Shown one piece after another: positions 26,037 to 34,874 of a stretch of 64,000 nt of DNA; positions within the stretch are counted from its first letter, which is position 1, and every line of letters starts with the position of its first letter. The position numbers and the translations under genes are program-made. Below the pieces are notes generated by a model. It was not told the DNA's origin, ran no database searches, and saw only the letters and a list, made by a program, of their open reading frames with translations. Origin of the DNA: Hyphomonadaceae bacterium (GTDB taxonomy: Bacteria; Pseudomonadota; Alphaproteobacteria; Caulobacterales; Aquidulcibacteraceae); contig JAHBYF010000001.1 of assembly GCA_019636095.1 (NCBI GenBank), positions 616,874 through 680,873 of the forward strand, written 5' to 3'.

Positions 26037-26825
26037 TTAGTTGAGGTTGCCTGTGCTTTCAAAAAACAACGCTTGGCTCACCGCCGCGCGCACCATGTCT
26101 GGAGAATACGGTTTGGTGATTAGGAACGTTGGTTCGGGGCGTTCGCCAGTGAGCAAACGCGCTGGGAATGCGGTGATAAAAATTACAGGCACGCTGAAAG
26201 ACGCCAGAATTTCCTTCACCGCGTCGATGCCCGAAGAATTGTCCGCAAGTTGAATGTCGGCAAGCACCAGATCCGGACGTTCGCGCTTGGCTGCAGCGAC
26301 AGCGCCGGACGCCGTCGTTTCCATCGCGCACACTTCATGACCGGCGCCCGTGATGAGATCGCTCAAATCCATCGCGATGACGGCTTCGTCTTCGATAATC
26401 AACACGCGTGCTTTGGTCTGCTTGTCGAGTTCTTCGATCGCCTCATCTAAGAGTGCGTTTACTTGCTCGGGGTCACGTCCGAGAATTTCGCTCGTCTCCT
26501 GCGGCGTAAAACTCTCTAGCGTCGTGAGCAGGAGAACTTGCCGCGTCAACGGCGCGAGCTGGCGAAGCCGTTCTTGCGCCTTGCGAGCGCCAGCGTTGTC
26601 CTCCTCGCCATCGATCTCAATATTCGCGCTTTCCCAGATTCTGTGGAAAACCTTGTAGAGACCGGCCCGCGGCTCAAGATCGGTCGGAAACTCAGCCGGG
26701 TTGGCCACGATTGCTTCAAGGCTGGCAGCCACAAAGGCGTCTCCGCTGGCCTGAGCGCCCGTTAGCGCCCGCGCGTAGCGACGCAGCAACGGCAGGTGAG
26801 GCGCAATTTCCCGGGCAAGCGACAT
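26037..26825 (-). CDS. phyR: General stress response anti-anti-sigma regulator PhyR
   Basis: A 262-residue PhyR. Residues 1-130 are a sigma-factor-like domain (MSLAREIAPHLPLLRRYARALTG ... FTPQETSEILGRDPEQVNALLDEA) that binds the anti-sigma NepR. Residues 138-260 are a receiver domain with VLIIEDEAVIAMDLSDLI, the phosphorylated Asp in LADIQLADNSSG and the family-specific FITAFPARLL...TFLITKPY. When phosphorylated it titrates NepR and frees EcfG. The start at 26825 has AAGGGG upstream and gives the usual length. It is divergent from nepR-ecfG, the classical arrangement, with a near-consensus EcfG promoter of its own. Confidence 0.97.
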   Translation of the reverse strand: MSLAREIAPHLPLLRRYARALTGAQASGDAFVAASLEAIVANPAEFPTDLEPRAGLYKVFHRIWESANIEIDGEEDNAGARKAQERLRQLAPLTRQVLLLTTLESFTPQETSEILGRDPEQVNALLDEAIEELDKQTKARVLIIEDEAVIAMDLSDLITGAGHEVCAMETTASGAVAAAKRERPDLVLADIQLADNSSGIDAVKEILASFSVPVIFITAFPARLLTGERPEPTFLITKPYSPDMVRAAVSQALFFESTGNLN

Positions 26826-26908
26826 ATATAACCCCTTGTTAGCACTAGAATTTTGCTGTTCCGCGGCCACGCTTTGCATGTCATTCTCCCATGCGGCGAG
26901 ATCAAAGA

Positions 26909-26933
26909 AACTCCGGCTTCTGAAAAAAGTTCC
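26909..26933 (-). promoter_or_regulatory. Near-consensus EcfG promoter for phyR
   Basis: Minus strand GGAAC (26933-26929), 16 bases, then AGTT (26912-26909), one mismatch from CGTT. It is back-to-back with the nepR promoter, their -35 boxes separated by eight bases, and would give phyR autoregulation. Confidence 0.55.
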
Positions 26934-26941
26934 GGCTTTGC

Positions 26942-26966
26942 GGAACTGGTCGAGAGAAACAGCGTT
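26942..26966 (+). promoter_or_regulatory. EcfG promoter for nepR-ecfG
   Basis: GGAAC (26942-26946), 16 bases, CGTT (26963-26966): a perfect match to the EcfG consensus. It is 57 bases upstream of the nepR ATG and fits the known autoregulation of this locus. Confidence 0.85.
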
Positions 26967-27022
26967 TAACGGCACTGACACCTGCTGTTGCGGGCGGACT
27001 TTAGCCAATGCGGGGCAGGCGC

Positions 27023-27235
27023 ATGGATGATGGGAAAGACGACGACGACATGGACGCCGTGTTGAACAAAAACCAAGGCGACGCCAGCAGACGCAAAGGC
27101 AAAGCCGCGGCCAATAAGAGCTTAATCACGCGCAATTTGCGCTTGGCCTATGGCGAAGTGACAAGTGAAGGCGTGCCGGACCGTTTCCGCGAACTGCTGG
27201 ATCAGCTCGGCGAGATTGAGGGCAAGAAGTCGTGA
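27023..27235 (+). CDS. nepR: Anti-sigma factor NepR
   Basis: A 70-residue NepR that holds the sigma factor EcfG inactive until PhyR-P displaces it. The N-terminal half is charged and disordered. The conserved two-helix NepR domain is ITRNLRLAYGEVTSEGVPDRFRELLDQLGEI. I chose the ATG at 27023 (GGGGCAGG upstream); other in-frame starts exist at 27008 and 27050. Its stop overlaps the ecfG start in a GTGA junction, coupling anti-sigma and sigma production. Confidence 0.95.
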   Translation: MDDGKDDDDMDAVLNKNQGDASRRKGKAAANKSLITRNLRLAYGEVTSEGVPDRFRELLDQLGEIEGKKS

Positions 27236-27777
27236 GTAGTCTCGCCGCCTTCAAAGCCGACCTGATCGAGCTGCTGCCCAGTTTGCGCGCATTTGCGCGT
27301 TCGCTGGCGCACAATCCCGCCCTCGCTGATGACCTTGTGCAGGACACCCTGGTCAAAGCGCTTGCCAACGTCGAGCGTTTTGAACCTGGGACGAACCTTC
27401 GCGCTTGGCTTTTCACGATCCTTCGCAATCACTATTACTCTCAGCTTCGCAAGTCGAAGCGTGAGGTCGAAGACGCGGACGGAAAGTTCGCCGCGCGCAT
27501 GGCTTCGCGTCCTGAACAGGATGGTTCGGTGGACCTCGAAGACTTCAAGGTCGCCTTTCAACAGCTAGCTCCCGACCACCGCGAAGTGCTGACGCTCGTT
27601 GGCGCATCAGGATGCTCCTACGAAGAAGCGGCGCAAATTTGCGGCTGCGCAGTCGGCACCATCAAGAGCCGGGTCAACCGTGCCCGCAAGAAGCTCTCTG
27701 ATCTTCTAGGGCTAGACGAGAACGACCCTCAAGTCCCTAGCGAAGCCCGTAGGATTGAGGATACAGCGAGCGTGTGA
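27232..27777 (+). CDS. ecfG: ECF sigma factor EcfG (general stress response)
   Basis: A 181-residue ECF sigma factor of the ECF15/EcfG group. Region 2 runs about 5-70 (LPSLRAFARSLAHNPALADDLVQDTLVKALANVERFEPGTNLRAWLFTILRNHYYSQLRK). Region 4 runs about 105-160 (LAPDHREVLTLVGASGCSYEEAAQICGCAVGTIKSRVNRARKKL). It directs RNA polymerase to GGAAC-N16/17-CGTT promoters, several of which occur within 5 kb. The GTG start overlaps nepR, and its stop overlaps the GTG of the downstream kinase, so the three genes form a tight operon. Confidence 0.97.
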   Translation: MSSLAAFKADLIELLPSLRAFARSLAHNPALADDLVQDTLVKALANVERFEPGTNLRAWLFTILRNHYYSQLRKSKREVEDADGKFAARMASRPEQDGSVDLEDFKVAFQQLAPDHREVLTLVGASGCSYEEAAQICGCAVGTIKSRVNRARKKLSDLLGLDENDPQVPSEARRIEDTASV

Positions 27778-29492
27778 AGACGCTCGAAGACCGACCATTT
27801 AGGTTTTGGCCGGAGGCCCTGTCGCTGCGCTCCATGCGCGGACGCATAGCGCTGCTACTTGGTCTAGCTATCCTCCCTGCGGGCGCAATCGCCATGCAAG
27901 TCGGGTTCAACGCGGCTTCGGCGCGTCAGTCTGCGTACGAAGAAAGCTTGAGCCGGCGCGCGCTCGAATCCATCGCGACGGAGCGGCGAACGATCGACGA
28001 ACTCCGCGAAATGCTGAGAGTATTGGCGACGACGCCAGCGTTGCAGCAGATCGAAGCGGGAGACTGCCGCGATTGGCTGAGCGATATCAGTGCAAGATAT
28101 CGCTATATCGCGGCAATTTCGGTGAGCACTGACGATGGCCTGATTCTCTGCAGCATTCCCAGAATTGCTGCCAACACCCGTGTCCCAGATTCTGACTTGC
28201 GCCGGCGTGCTCGCGCTCGCGACGCCTTTACAATGGGCTATACCGAGCATGGCGTGCTCTCGGGGCGCTCGGTGCTTGGCGCAATCGAGCCTATTCGCGA
28301 CGGAGACCGCCGCATTGGCTTTGTCGGCGCCTCGATCCCGACGACGGACCTTGCTGCTCTACTTGAGCGGAGCCGCAACACAAATAACGCTTTGCGCAAT
28401 GCGCGCGCCGCCATCATGGATTCTCGCGGCAGAGTGATTGCCGAGTCGGCGCCGGCGGGCAAAGCGCCGCCTCTGCCGGCGCCTGAACAAGTGGCGGACC
28501 GTTTTGGCGGTGAACCAGTGTTCCTGAAAGTCGAGGGCGGTGACGCCGTCATCGTTCCCCTTTATGCGCCTGACGTATACGCCGTGATGTCGTGGGCGCC
28601 GGATCAACCTGCATGGCGGCGCATCGGCGAACTTGGCTTCACCATCGCCGCGCCTTTGCTGATTTGGCTGCTTGCGATCGGCGCGGGCTGGTTTGCGGTG
28701 GAAGTCTTTGTCGCAAGACCGCTCTCAAGCCTTGAGTCGGCGGCCCGTAGTTTCGCGCGCGGCGAAGAGGTAACGGACCCGCCAGCGCTTCTGAGTGCGC
28801 CGCAAGAGATTCGCTCGCTGCGGCGTACTATGGCCGCGATGGCCAAGACGCTTCGCGGTCGCGAGTTGCGCTTGGTCGAAGCGCTAGCAGAAGAGCGCGC
28901 GCTTTTGCGCGAGGTTCACCATCGGGTGAAGAACAACCTGCAAATGGTCGCCAGCCTTCTCAACATTCAAGCGCGGGCGGCGAAAGACGAAAACGAAGCC
29001 TGGGGGTTGGCGCGTGCACATGATCGCGTGCAGCTCTTGGCGGTCGCTCATCAACGCATCTACGCATCCGGCGAGGTTCGCAACGTGCGTGTTGACGATA
29101 TTGCCGCGGAAATCGCCCGTCAGCTGCTGCAGTCGCGCGGCGCGGCGGCGAAGGAAATCAATCTCGTGATGGATTTGGGCAGCGCCGATGCTGGGGTGGA
29201 TCGCGCTGTGCCGCTATCTTTCCTGATCGGAGAGGGCATCTCAGCGGCTTTGGACGCTCTGTCTGACGCCGGCCCAGCTGAATTGCGTCTTATGCTTGCT
29301 CAGGACGGTGAGGGGGTGACCCGTTTCGCCATCGACGCCGATATCGATGCAGAGCGCGCCCGAACTCCAAGCTCGGGCGCGCGTCTCATCGATGCGTTTG
29401 CGCGTCAATTGGGCGCCGCAATTGGCCGAGATCCGCTTCGGCCATACATGCTCTGGGCGGTGGTGCCGCCGGAGCCGCAGCCAGGTGCTTAG
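27774..29492 (+). CDS. HisKA_2 sensor protein with degenerate ATP-binding domain
   Basis: A 572-residue membrane sensor in the nepR-ecfG operon. Helix 1 is at about 24-44, a periplasmic Cache-like region at 45-285, helix 2 at about 288-311 and HAMP at 312-363. The dimerisation and phosphotransfer motif LREVHHRVKNNLQMVASLLNIQAR (His382/383) is intact. The following ATP-binding domain is not: where HisKA_2 kinases have an Asn-rich N-box this protein has IGEGISAALDALSD, with no Asn, and no DxGxG or clear glycine-rich lid is visible. It may therefore act mainly as a PhyR phosphatase or a scaffold rather than an autokinase (inferred). The GTG start overlaps the ecfG stop; the stop overlaps the convergent DUF883 gene. 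Confidence 0.85.
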   Translation: MKTLEDRPFRFWPEALSLRSMRGRIALLLGLAILPAGAIAMQVGFNAASARQSAYEESLSRRALESIATERRTIDELREMLRVLATTPALQQIEAGDCRDWLSDISARYRYIAAISVSTDDGLILCSIPRIAANTRVPDSDLRRRARARDAFTMGYTEHGVLSGRSVLGAIEPIRDGDRRIGFVGASIPTTDLAALLERSRNTNNALRNARAAIMDSRGRVIAESAPAGKAPPLPAPEQVADRFGGEPVFLKVEGGDAVIVPLYAPDVYAVMSWAPDQPAWRRIGELGFTIAAPLLIWLLAIGAGWFAVEVFVARPLSSLESAARSFARGEEVTDPPALLSAPQEIRSLRRTMAAMAKTLRGRELRLVEALAEERALLREVHHRVKNNLQMVASLLNIQARAAKDENEAWGLARAHDRVQLLAVAHQRIYASGEVRNVRVDDIAAEIARQLLQSRGAAAKEINLVMDLGSADAGVDRAVPLSFLIGEGISAALDALSDAGPAELRLMLAQDGEGVTRFAIDADIDAERARTPSSGARLIDAFARQLGAAIGRDPLRPYMLWAVVPPEPQPGA

Positions 29493-29812
29493 CGGCGGGA
29501 CATCAACAAGCCGATCAGCAAGCCCGTTCCAAGCGAGATGCCGATCGCCGCACCGGGGTGTTCACGTACACGTTCGACAGTGAAGCCTGCACCGTCCTTA
29601 GCGCGTGTGCGCAGATCCTTGCCAAGCGATTCCAATCTATGACCGGCGTGCTTCACTTCGTAGCGCGCCGCCTTGTTCGCCGCATCCGCGAGACGAGTCA
29701 TATCTTTCCGAAGTTCCGCGAAGTCATCGAGCACGTCTGTCGTGCGGGCCTTCAGTGCGGAGCGCGCATAGCCATTCTTCTTGCCGCGCATGGTCGTATC
29801 CAGTTGAGCCAT
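29489..29812 (-). CDS. DUF883 (ElaB/YqjD-like) membrane-anchored protein
   Basis: A 107-residue protein: a charged helical region of about 75 residues (TTDVLDDFAELRKDMTRLADAANKAARYEVKH), then REHPGAAIGISLGTGLLIGLLMSRR, a C-terminal glycine-rich transmembrane helix with terminal arginines. This is the ElaB/YqjD/DUF883 pattern, tail-anchored inner-membrane proteins, some ribosome-binding and made in stress or stationary phase. I chose ATG 29812 (GGAGACAG upstream); ATG 29824 adds four residues. A near-consensus EcfG promoter lies upstream. Confidence 0.85.
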   Translation of the reverse strand: MAQLDTTMRGKKNGYARSALKARTTDVLDDFAELRKDMTRLADAANKAARYEVKHAGHRLESLGKDLRTRAKDGAGFTVERVREHPGAAIGISLGTGLLIGLLMSRR

Positions 29813-29867
29813 AGCTGTCTCCATTAACGCCTTGAAAATTCGGGCGGCTTTGCCACCGCAGCACAAC

Positions 29868-29893
29868 AACACAAACGTGCGCGTCCAAGTTCC
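29868..29893 (-). promoter_or_regulatory. Near-consensus EcfG promoter for the DUF883 gene
   Basis: Minus strand GGAAC (29893-29889), 17 bases, TGTT (29871-29868), one mismatch in the -10 box. It is back-to-back with the plus-strand EcfG promoter at 29904, mirroring the phyR/nepR arrangement. Confidence 0.45.
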
Positions 29894-29903
29894 GTAGTGC
29901 GTT

Positions 29904-29929
29904 GGAACATCGCAGCGCTTCGAAACGTT
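29904..29929 (+). promoter_or_regulatory. EcfG promoter for the DUF1328-PGDYG-sodB operon
   Basis: GGAAC (29904-29908), 17 bases, CGTT (29926-29929), a full match to the EcfG consensus. The first start codon of the operon is 34 bases further on. Confidence 0.75.
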
Positions 29930-29962
29930 GCGGTGGCTCAGTATCGTGATGGAGCAGCCGTC

Positions 29963-30136
29963 GTGCTTGGTTGGGCTTTGGTCTTCTTTCTACTCGCCGT
30001 GGTCGCAGGCTATCTTGGCTTCTTCGGCCTCGCTGGTATCGCCGCTGCGATCGCCAAGGTGCTCTTCCTGCTGTTTCTTGTCGTCCTGGTCGTAACCTTC
30101 CTAGCTCGGGCGTTGCGCGGAAAATCGGTGATGTGA
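29963..30136 (+). CDS. DUF1328 small membrane protein
   Basis: A 57-residue, two-helix membrane protein: GWALVFFLLAVVAGYLGFFGLAGIAAAIAKVLFLLFLVVLVVTFLARAL, the DUF1328 (YtjA-like) pattern. Function unknown; these proteins are often induced by general stress in alphaproteobacteria. I chose the GTG at 29963 (GGAGCAG upstream) because family members begin MLGWAL; a GTG at 29897 would add an unlike 22-residue tail. It is followed one base later by the PGDYG-like gene and then sodB. A paralogue lies at 31303. Confidence 0.88.
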   Translation: MLGWALVFFLLAVVAGYLGFFGLAGIAAAIAKVLFLLFLVVLVVTFLARALRGKSVM

Positions 30137-30137
30137 C

Positions 30138-30593
30138 GTGAACCTCGCCAACATTCTCTTCGGTCAGAGGCCAGCCGGCGGACCTCCCACCCTCGACGCG
30201 CCCCCAGAGGGCGTGAGATTCCACCGTGTGCGGGCAAAGGACGCACCCGCGAAGAGAGCCTGGATCGCGGAGTCCGATTCCGTTGTTCAAACCGAGCATG
30301 GGCAGTTGCAGGCCCGCGGCGGCCAGGATTACATCCTCGCGCATGGCCCTGATGATCATAGTGTTATTCGAAGAGATATCTTCGAGGCCATGTACGAACC
30401 ACTCGGCGGTGGGCTATATCGCAAGCGTAAGAACGTTATTTTCCGCTACTTCACCTTGAAGCGGCGTGTTGTCGTTCAAACTTTGGAAGGACCGCAAGTA
30501 GCCAAGCCAGGCGACTGGATTATGCAGGGCGTCAAAGGCGAGTTGTGGCCAGTATCACCTGAGAAGGCGCGGGAGAAATACGAGCCCGCGTGA
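30138..30593 (+). CDS. PGDYG-like domain protein, function unknown
   Basis: A 151-residue soluble protein. Its C-terminus RRVVVQTLEGPQVAKPGDWIMQGVKGELWPVSPEKAREKYEPA matches the PGDYG-type domain (a PGDW turn followed by GE.WPV). That domain is common in small proteins of phage and bacterial stress loci and has no assigned activity. The first half is charged, without signal peptide or membrane helix. The GTG start lies one base after the DUF1328 stop, and sodB follows 13 bases later, so it is probably co-transcribed from the EcfG promoter at 29904. Confidence 0.75.
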   Translation: MNLANILFGQRPAGGPPTLDAPPEGVRFHRVRAKDAPAKRAWIAESDSVVQTEHGQLQARGGQDYILAHGPDDHSVIRRDIFEAMYEPLGGGLYRKRKNVIFRYFTLKRRVVVQTLEGPQVAKPGDWIMQGVKGELWPVSPEKAREKYEPA

Positions 30594-30606
30594 AGGAGGC
30601 TCACCC

Positions 30607-31242
30607 GTGACCGTTCAGTTCAAACTCCCAGATCTTCCCTACGACGCTGGCGCGCTCGAGCCGCACATCTCGCGCACCACGATGGAAACCCATCACGGCA
30701 AGCACCATGCCGCCTACATCAAGAACATGAACGCAATGCTGGCGGAGCGCGCTGATGCGCCGAATTCGCTGGAGGACGTTGTCCGGCTTGCCGCCCGCGA
30801 AGGGCAGAAGAAATTGTTCAACAACGCCGCGCAATCGTGGAATCACGCCTTCTTCTGGCAATCGCTCTCGCCAGAAGCGCAGAGCCCGTCCGGCGATCTC
30901 AAGAGCGCAATCGAGAAGTCTTTTGGCTCGCTCGACGCCTTCACCGAAGAAGCGAAAACCAAGGCCGTTGGTCACTTTGCATCCGGCTGGCTCTGGCTCG
31001 TCAGCGATAAAAACGGCGCCGTAAGGCTTACGGACTTGCATGATGCTGACACGCCAATCACGGACGTCTCGCTCACGCCGTTGTTGGTTTGCGACCTCTG
31101 GGAGCACGCATACTATCTCGATTATAAAAACGAGCGTCCGAGATTCGTGGATGCGTTCTTGAGCAAGCTCGCCAATTGGCGTTTCGCCGACGTGCAATAC
31201 AGGGCTGCGCGGAGTGGCGGAGGCTGGTCTTTCCCGGCTTGA
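30607..31242 (+). CDS. sodB: Superoxide dismutase (Fe type)
   Basis: A 211-residue Fe/Mn-family superoxide dismutase. The ligands are clear: the His in TTMETHHGKHHAAYIKN, His in AQSWNHAFFWQSL, and Asp and His in LLVCDLWEHAYYLDYKN. The FFWQSLSP and GHFASGWLWLV segments favour iron over manganese. It has no signal peptide, so it is cytoplasmic. The GTG start has a strong AAGGAGG upstream. Placement behind two stress-linked genes and an EcfG promoter suggests general-stress control. Its stop is only three bases before the next EcfG promoter. Confidence 0.95.
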   Translation: MTVQFKLPDLPYDAGALEPHISRTTMETHHGKHHAAYIKNMNAMLAERADAPNSLEDVVRLAAREGQKKLFNNAAQSWNHAFFWQSLSPEAQSPSGDLKSAIEKSFGSLDAFTEEAKTKAVGHFASGWLWLVSDKNGAVRLTDLHDADTPITDVSLTPLLVCDLWEHAYYLDYKNERPRFVDAFLSKLANWRFADVQYRAARSGGGWSFPA

Positions 31243-31245
31243 AGC

Positions 31246-31270
31246 GGAACTTGGGCGCGCAGTTGGCGTT
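31246..31270 (+). promoter_or_regulatory. EcfG promoter for the second DUF1328 gene
   Basis: GGAAC (31246-31250), 16 bases, CGTT (31267-31270), a perfect consensus match directly after the sodB stop. The next start codon is 33 bases away. Confidence 0.8.
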
Positions 31271-31302
31271 TTCAAACCAGTTCTAATCTGGAGGACGCTT
31301 TC

Positions 31303-31467
31303 ATGCTCAGTTGGGCTCTCATTTTCTTTGTCGTCGCTATTATCGCGGCGGTGTTCGGCTTTGGCGGTATCGCTTCGGCTTCAGCGGGCATCGCTCAGAT
31401 TCTGTTCTTTATCTTCCTCGTTCTGTTCGTCGTCTCGCTGATCATGGGCATGGCGCGAAGGGGCTAA
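31303..31467 (+). CDS. DUF1328 small membrane protein (second copy)
   Basis: A 54-residue two-helix membrane protein, [20 protein letters not shown] then [34 protein letters not shown]. It is a clear DUF1328 member and a paralogue of the protein at 29963, sharing the WAL.FF..A...G..GF.GIA pattern. GGAGGACG precedes the ATG at 31303. It has its own perfect EcfG promoter. Function unknown. Confidence 0.9.
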   Translation: MLSWALIFFVVAIIAAVFGFGGIASASAGIAQILFFIFLVLFVVSLIMGMARRG

Positions 31468-31559
31468 CGGGTCGCGGTCGCTACAGACGGCGCGGCATTT
31501 ACTGGGTTCCAGTTTGAGGCCATAAGGGCCGCAAACTTCGACCCCGGGAGGCCCCGCCG

Positions 31560-33056
<1,497 letters not shown>

Positions 33057-33063
33057 TGAGGTC

Positions 33064-33504
33064 GTGAAGTACGACGATGCGTCATGGCACTACGGCGGTG
33101 ATTTCCCAAAGGACCTGCCGATAGAGGCTGGCGCAACCCATATCGCGATGTTCGCCGTGTGGGCCTGGTCGAATGGTTTAGCAGGGTCATTGATTATCGA
33201 AGACATACCCGAAGCATTGGATGCAGTCCGATCGCGTGCGACGACGCCAGCAGAACTCTTCTTGCAGTTCTCCGACGGAAAGCTCATCGACGAGGACTTG
33301 AACGACGAAGCAAACGCTTTCGCACGTTCGTACTATCTGGACGGCACTGATAGTGGTCGCCTGGGTGAGTACATCACCGACTTCGAGGCGTTGTCGCGCG
33401 ACCTGCCTTCTTCCTACCATGTGCCAAACACATGGGAGACGTTCGATAAGTTCGCGCCGACAATCTCGAGCCGGTTTGAGGAATGGCGGAGAGGGCAACG
33501 ATAA
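33064..33504 (+). CDS. Conserved cytoplasmic protein of unknown function
   Basis: A 146-residue acidic protein. It begins KYDDASWHYGGDFPKDLPIEAGATHIAMFAVWAWSNGL, a pattern I associate with a small family of uncharacterised bacterial proteins (DUF7832-like). Trp, Tyr and Asp/Glu are frequent and there is no signal peptide or membrane helix. The GTG start lies seven bases after mmsA, suggesting co-transcription, but no metabolic link to valine degradation is evident. It is followed by a palindromic intergenic repeat. Function unknown. Confidence 0.75.
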   Translation: MKYDDASWHYGGDFPKDLPIEAGATHIAMFAVWAWSNGLAGSLIIEDIPEALDAVRSRATTPAELFLQFSDGKLIDEDLNDEANAFARSYYLDGTDSGRLGEYITDFEALSRDLPSSYHVPNTWETFDKFAPTISSRFEEWRRGQR

Positions 33505-33508
33505 TGCT

Positions 33509-33611
33509 CGTCATTCCGGGGCATCGCGTAGCGATGAACCCGGAATCCAGGGGCAAGTGACGAGTCGATGGCTCTGGGTTCCAGATCGCGCTTCGCGCGT
33601 CCGGAATGACG
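33509..33611. repeat. Palindromic intergenic repeat, about 103 bp
   Basis: Ends are exact 11-bp inverted repeats, CGTCATTCCGG (33509-33519) and CCGGAATGACG (33601-33611). Inside are secondary complementary pieces (GAACCCGGAATCC, CTGGGTTCC). It lies between the conserved hypothetical and the hydrolase gene and resembles the CATTCCGGG-type dispersed elements common in alphaproteobacterial intergenic regions. Confidence 0.75.
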
Positions 33612-33630
33612 AAAAAGGGAAAGTGCGTAA

Positions 33631-34698
33631 GTGTCTGACGTTCTAACAAATGCGGCTAACGGCATCGGCCACATCACGTTGAACCGCCCCGCCGCACTCC
33701 ATGCGCTCAACACGCACATGTGCGCGAACATGATCCAAGTGCTGCTCGCCTGGCGCGACGATCCAGAAATCCACGCCATCCTGCTTGATCACGCACCCGG
33801 CACGCGCGGCTTCTGCGCTGGCGGCGACATTCGCATGATCGCCGAGAGCGGTGCGAAGGGCAGCAAAAAAGCGCGCGAGTTCTTCTTCACCGAATATCGC
33901 CTCAACCATCTGCTTTTCACGTACCCCAAGCCGATAGTTGCTCTGATCGACGGCGTCACCATGGGCGGCGGCGTCGGCATCTCCATGCCCGCGCGCTTCC
34001 GCATCGCGACCGAGAACACCACCTACGCCATGCCCGAAACCGGCATTGGCCTTTTTCCGGATGTGGGCGGCGGTTGGTACTTGCCGCGCAAGCCCGGCCA
34101 GATCGGCATGTGGCTCGCGCTCACTGGCGCACGGCTCAAGGCCGCCGATTGCCTCATCGCCGGCGTTGCCACCCACTACATGCCGACGGAAATTCTCTCC
34201 GCCGCTCGCGCGCAGATCGCCGGCGCAGCCCAAACTCATGACGCTGCCCGCGCGCTTGATAGCGGCCTCGAAGCGCTGAGCGAATCCGCTGGCCGCCCAA
34301 AAGAGCTCACGCCCGAGAACATCGAGCGCATCAACCGCATCTTCGCGCTCGAAAGCGTCGAAGCCATTTTCGCCGCGCTCGAAGCCGATGGCTCAGACTG
34401 GGCCAACGCCCAGCTCGCAACACTTCGCACCAAGTCACCGCAGGCGATGAAGGTGACCTTCCGCCAAATGCGCGAGGGCGCCCGCATGCAAAGCTTCGAA
34501 GACGAGATGCGCAGCGAATACCGCCTGGCCTCCCGCGTCGCCTCCCGTCACGATTTCCAAGAAGGCGTTCGCGCGCTGATCGTCGACAAGGACAACGCCC
34601 CCGTCTGGAACCCGGCGACACTCGAAGGCGTCAGCGCCGCGCTGCTGGACGAACTCTTCGCCCCGCTCCCCGCCAACGAAGAATGGTCGCCGCTTTAA
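33631..34698 (+). CDS. 3-Hydroxyisobutyryl-CoA hydrolase (enoyl-CoA hydratase family)
   Basis: A 355-residue crotonase-fold enzyme of the length and style of 3-hydroxyisobutyryl-CoA hydrolase, longer than simple enoyl-CoA hydratases by the C-terminal helical extension. Motifs: GTRGFCAGGDIRMI (oxyanion hole), GVTMGGGVGISMPARFRIATENTTYAMPETGIGLFPDVGGGWYLPR. It releases 3-hydroxyisobutyrate, the substrate of MmsB. Location between mmsA and mmsB supports the call. The start is the GTG at 33631 with AAGGGAAA upstream. It is flanked on both sides by palindromic repeats. Confidence 0.92.
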   Translation: MSDVLTNAANGIGHITLNRPAALHALNTHMCANMIQVLLAWRDDPEIHAILLDHAPGTRGFCAGGDIRMIAESGAKGSKKAREFFFTEYRLNHLLFTYPKPIVALIDGVTMGGGVGISMPARFRIATENTTYAMPETGIGLFPDVGGGWYLPRKPGQIGMWLALTGARLKAADCLIAGVATHYMPTEILSAARAQIAGAAQTHDAARALDSGLEALSESAGRPKELTPENIERINRIFALESVEAIFAALEADGSDWANAQLATLRTKSPQAMKVTFRQMREGARMQSFEDEMRSEYRLASRVASRHDFQEGVRALIVDKDNAPVWNPATLEGVSAALLDELFAPLPANEEWSPL

Positions 34699-34707
34699 GC
34701 CAGACGC

Positions 34708-34803
34708 TTCCCGGCCGTAGCGAAGCGAAGAGCCGGGACCCAGGGGCCGACACTCAGCTATCCACCCCTGGATCCCGGCTCGCCGCGATGCGGCGTCCGG
34801 GAG
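34708..34803. repeat. Palindromic intergenic repeat, about 96 bp
   Basis: Inner arms GAGCCGGGACCCAGGGG (34730-34746) and CCCCTGGATCCCGGCTC (34765-34781) are complementary with one mismatch; outer pieces CTTCCCGG and CCGGGAG also pair. It shares the CCCGG/CCAGGGG style of the repeat at 33509 and may belong to a related family. It separates the hydrolase gene from mmsB. Confidence 0.75.
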
Positions 34804-34874
34804 CGTGTTGCGTAGCCTAGCTTGCACCTCGCGCGTTGAGTCGTAAGACAAGCCCCAAACCAGGAGACGCACCC

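Noticed and set aside
33509..34803. Insertion sequence or CRISPR array
   Set aside because: The repeats there are two imperfect palindromes without a transposase, regular spacing or spacer units. No array-like periodicity was seen elsewhere in the window.
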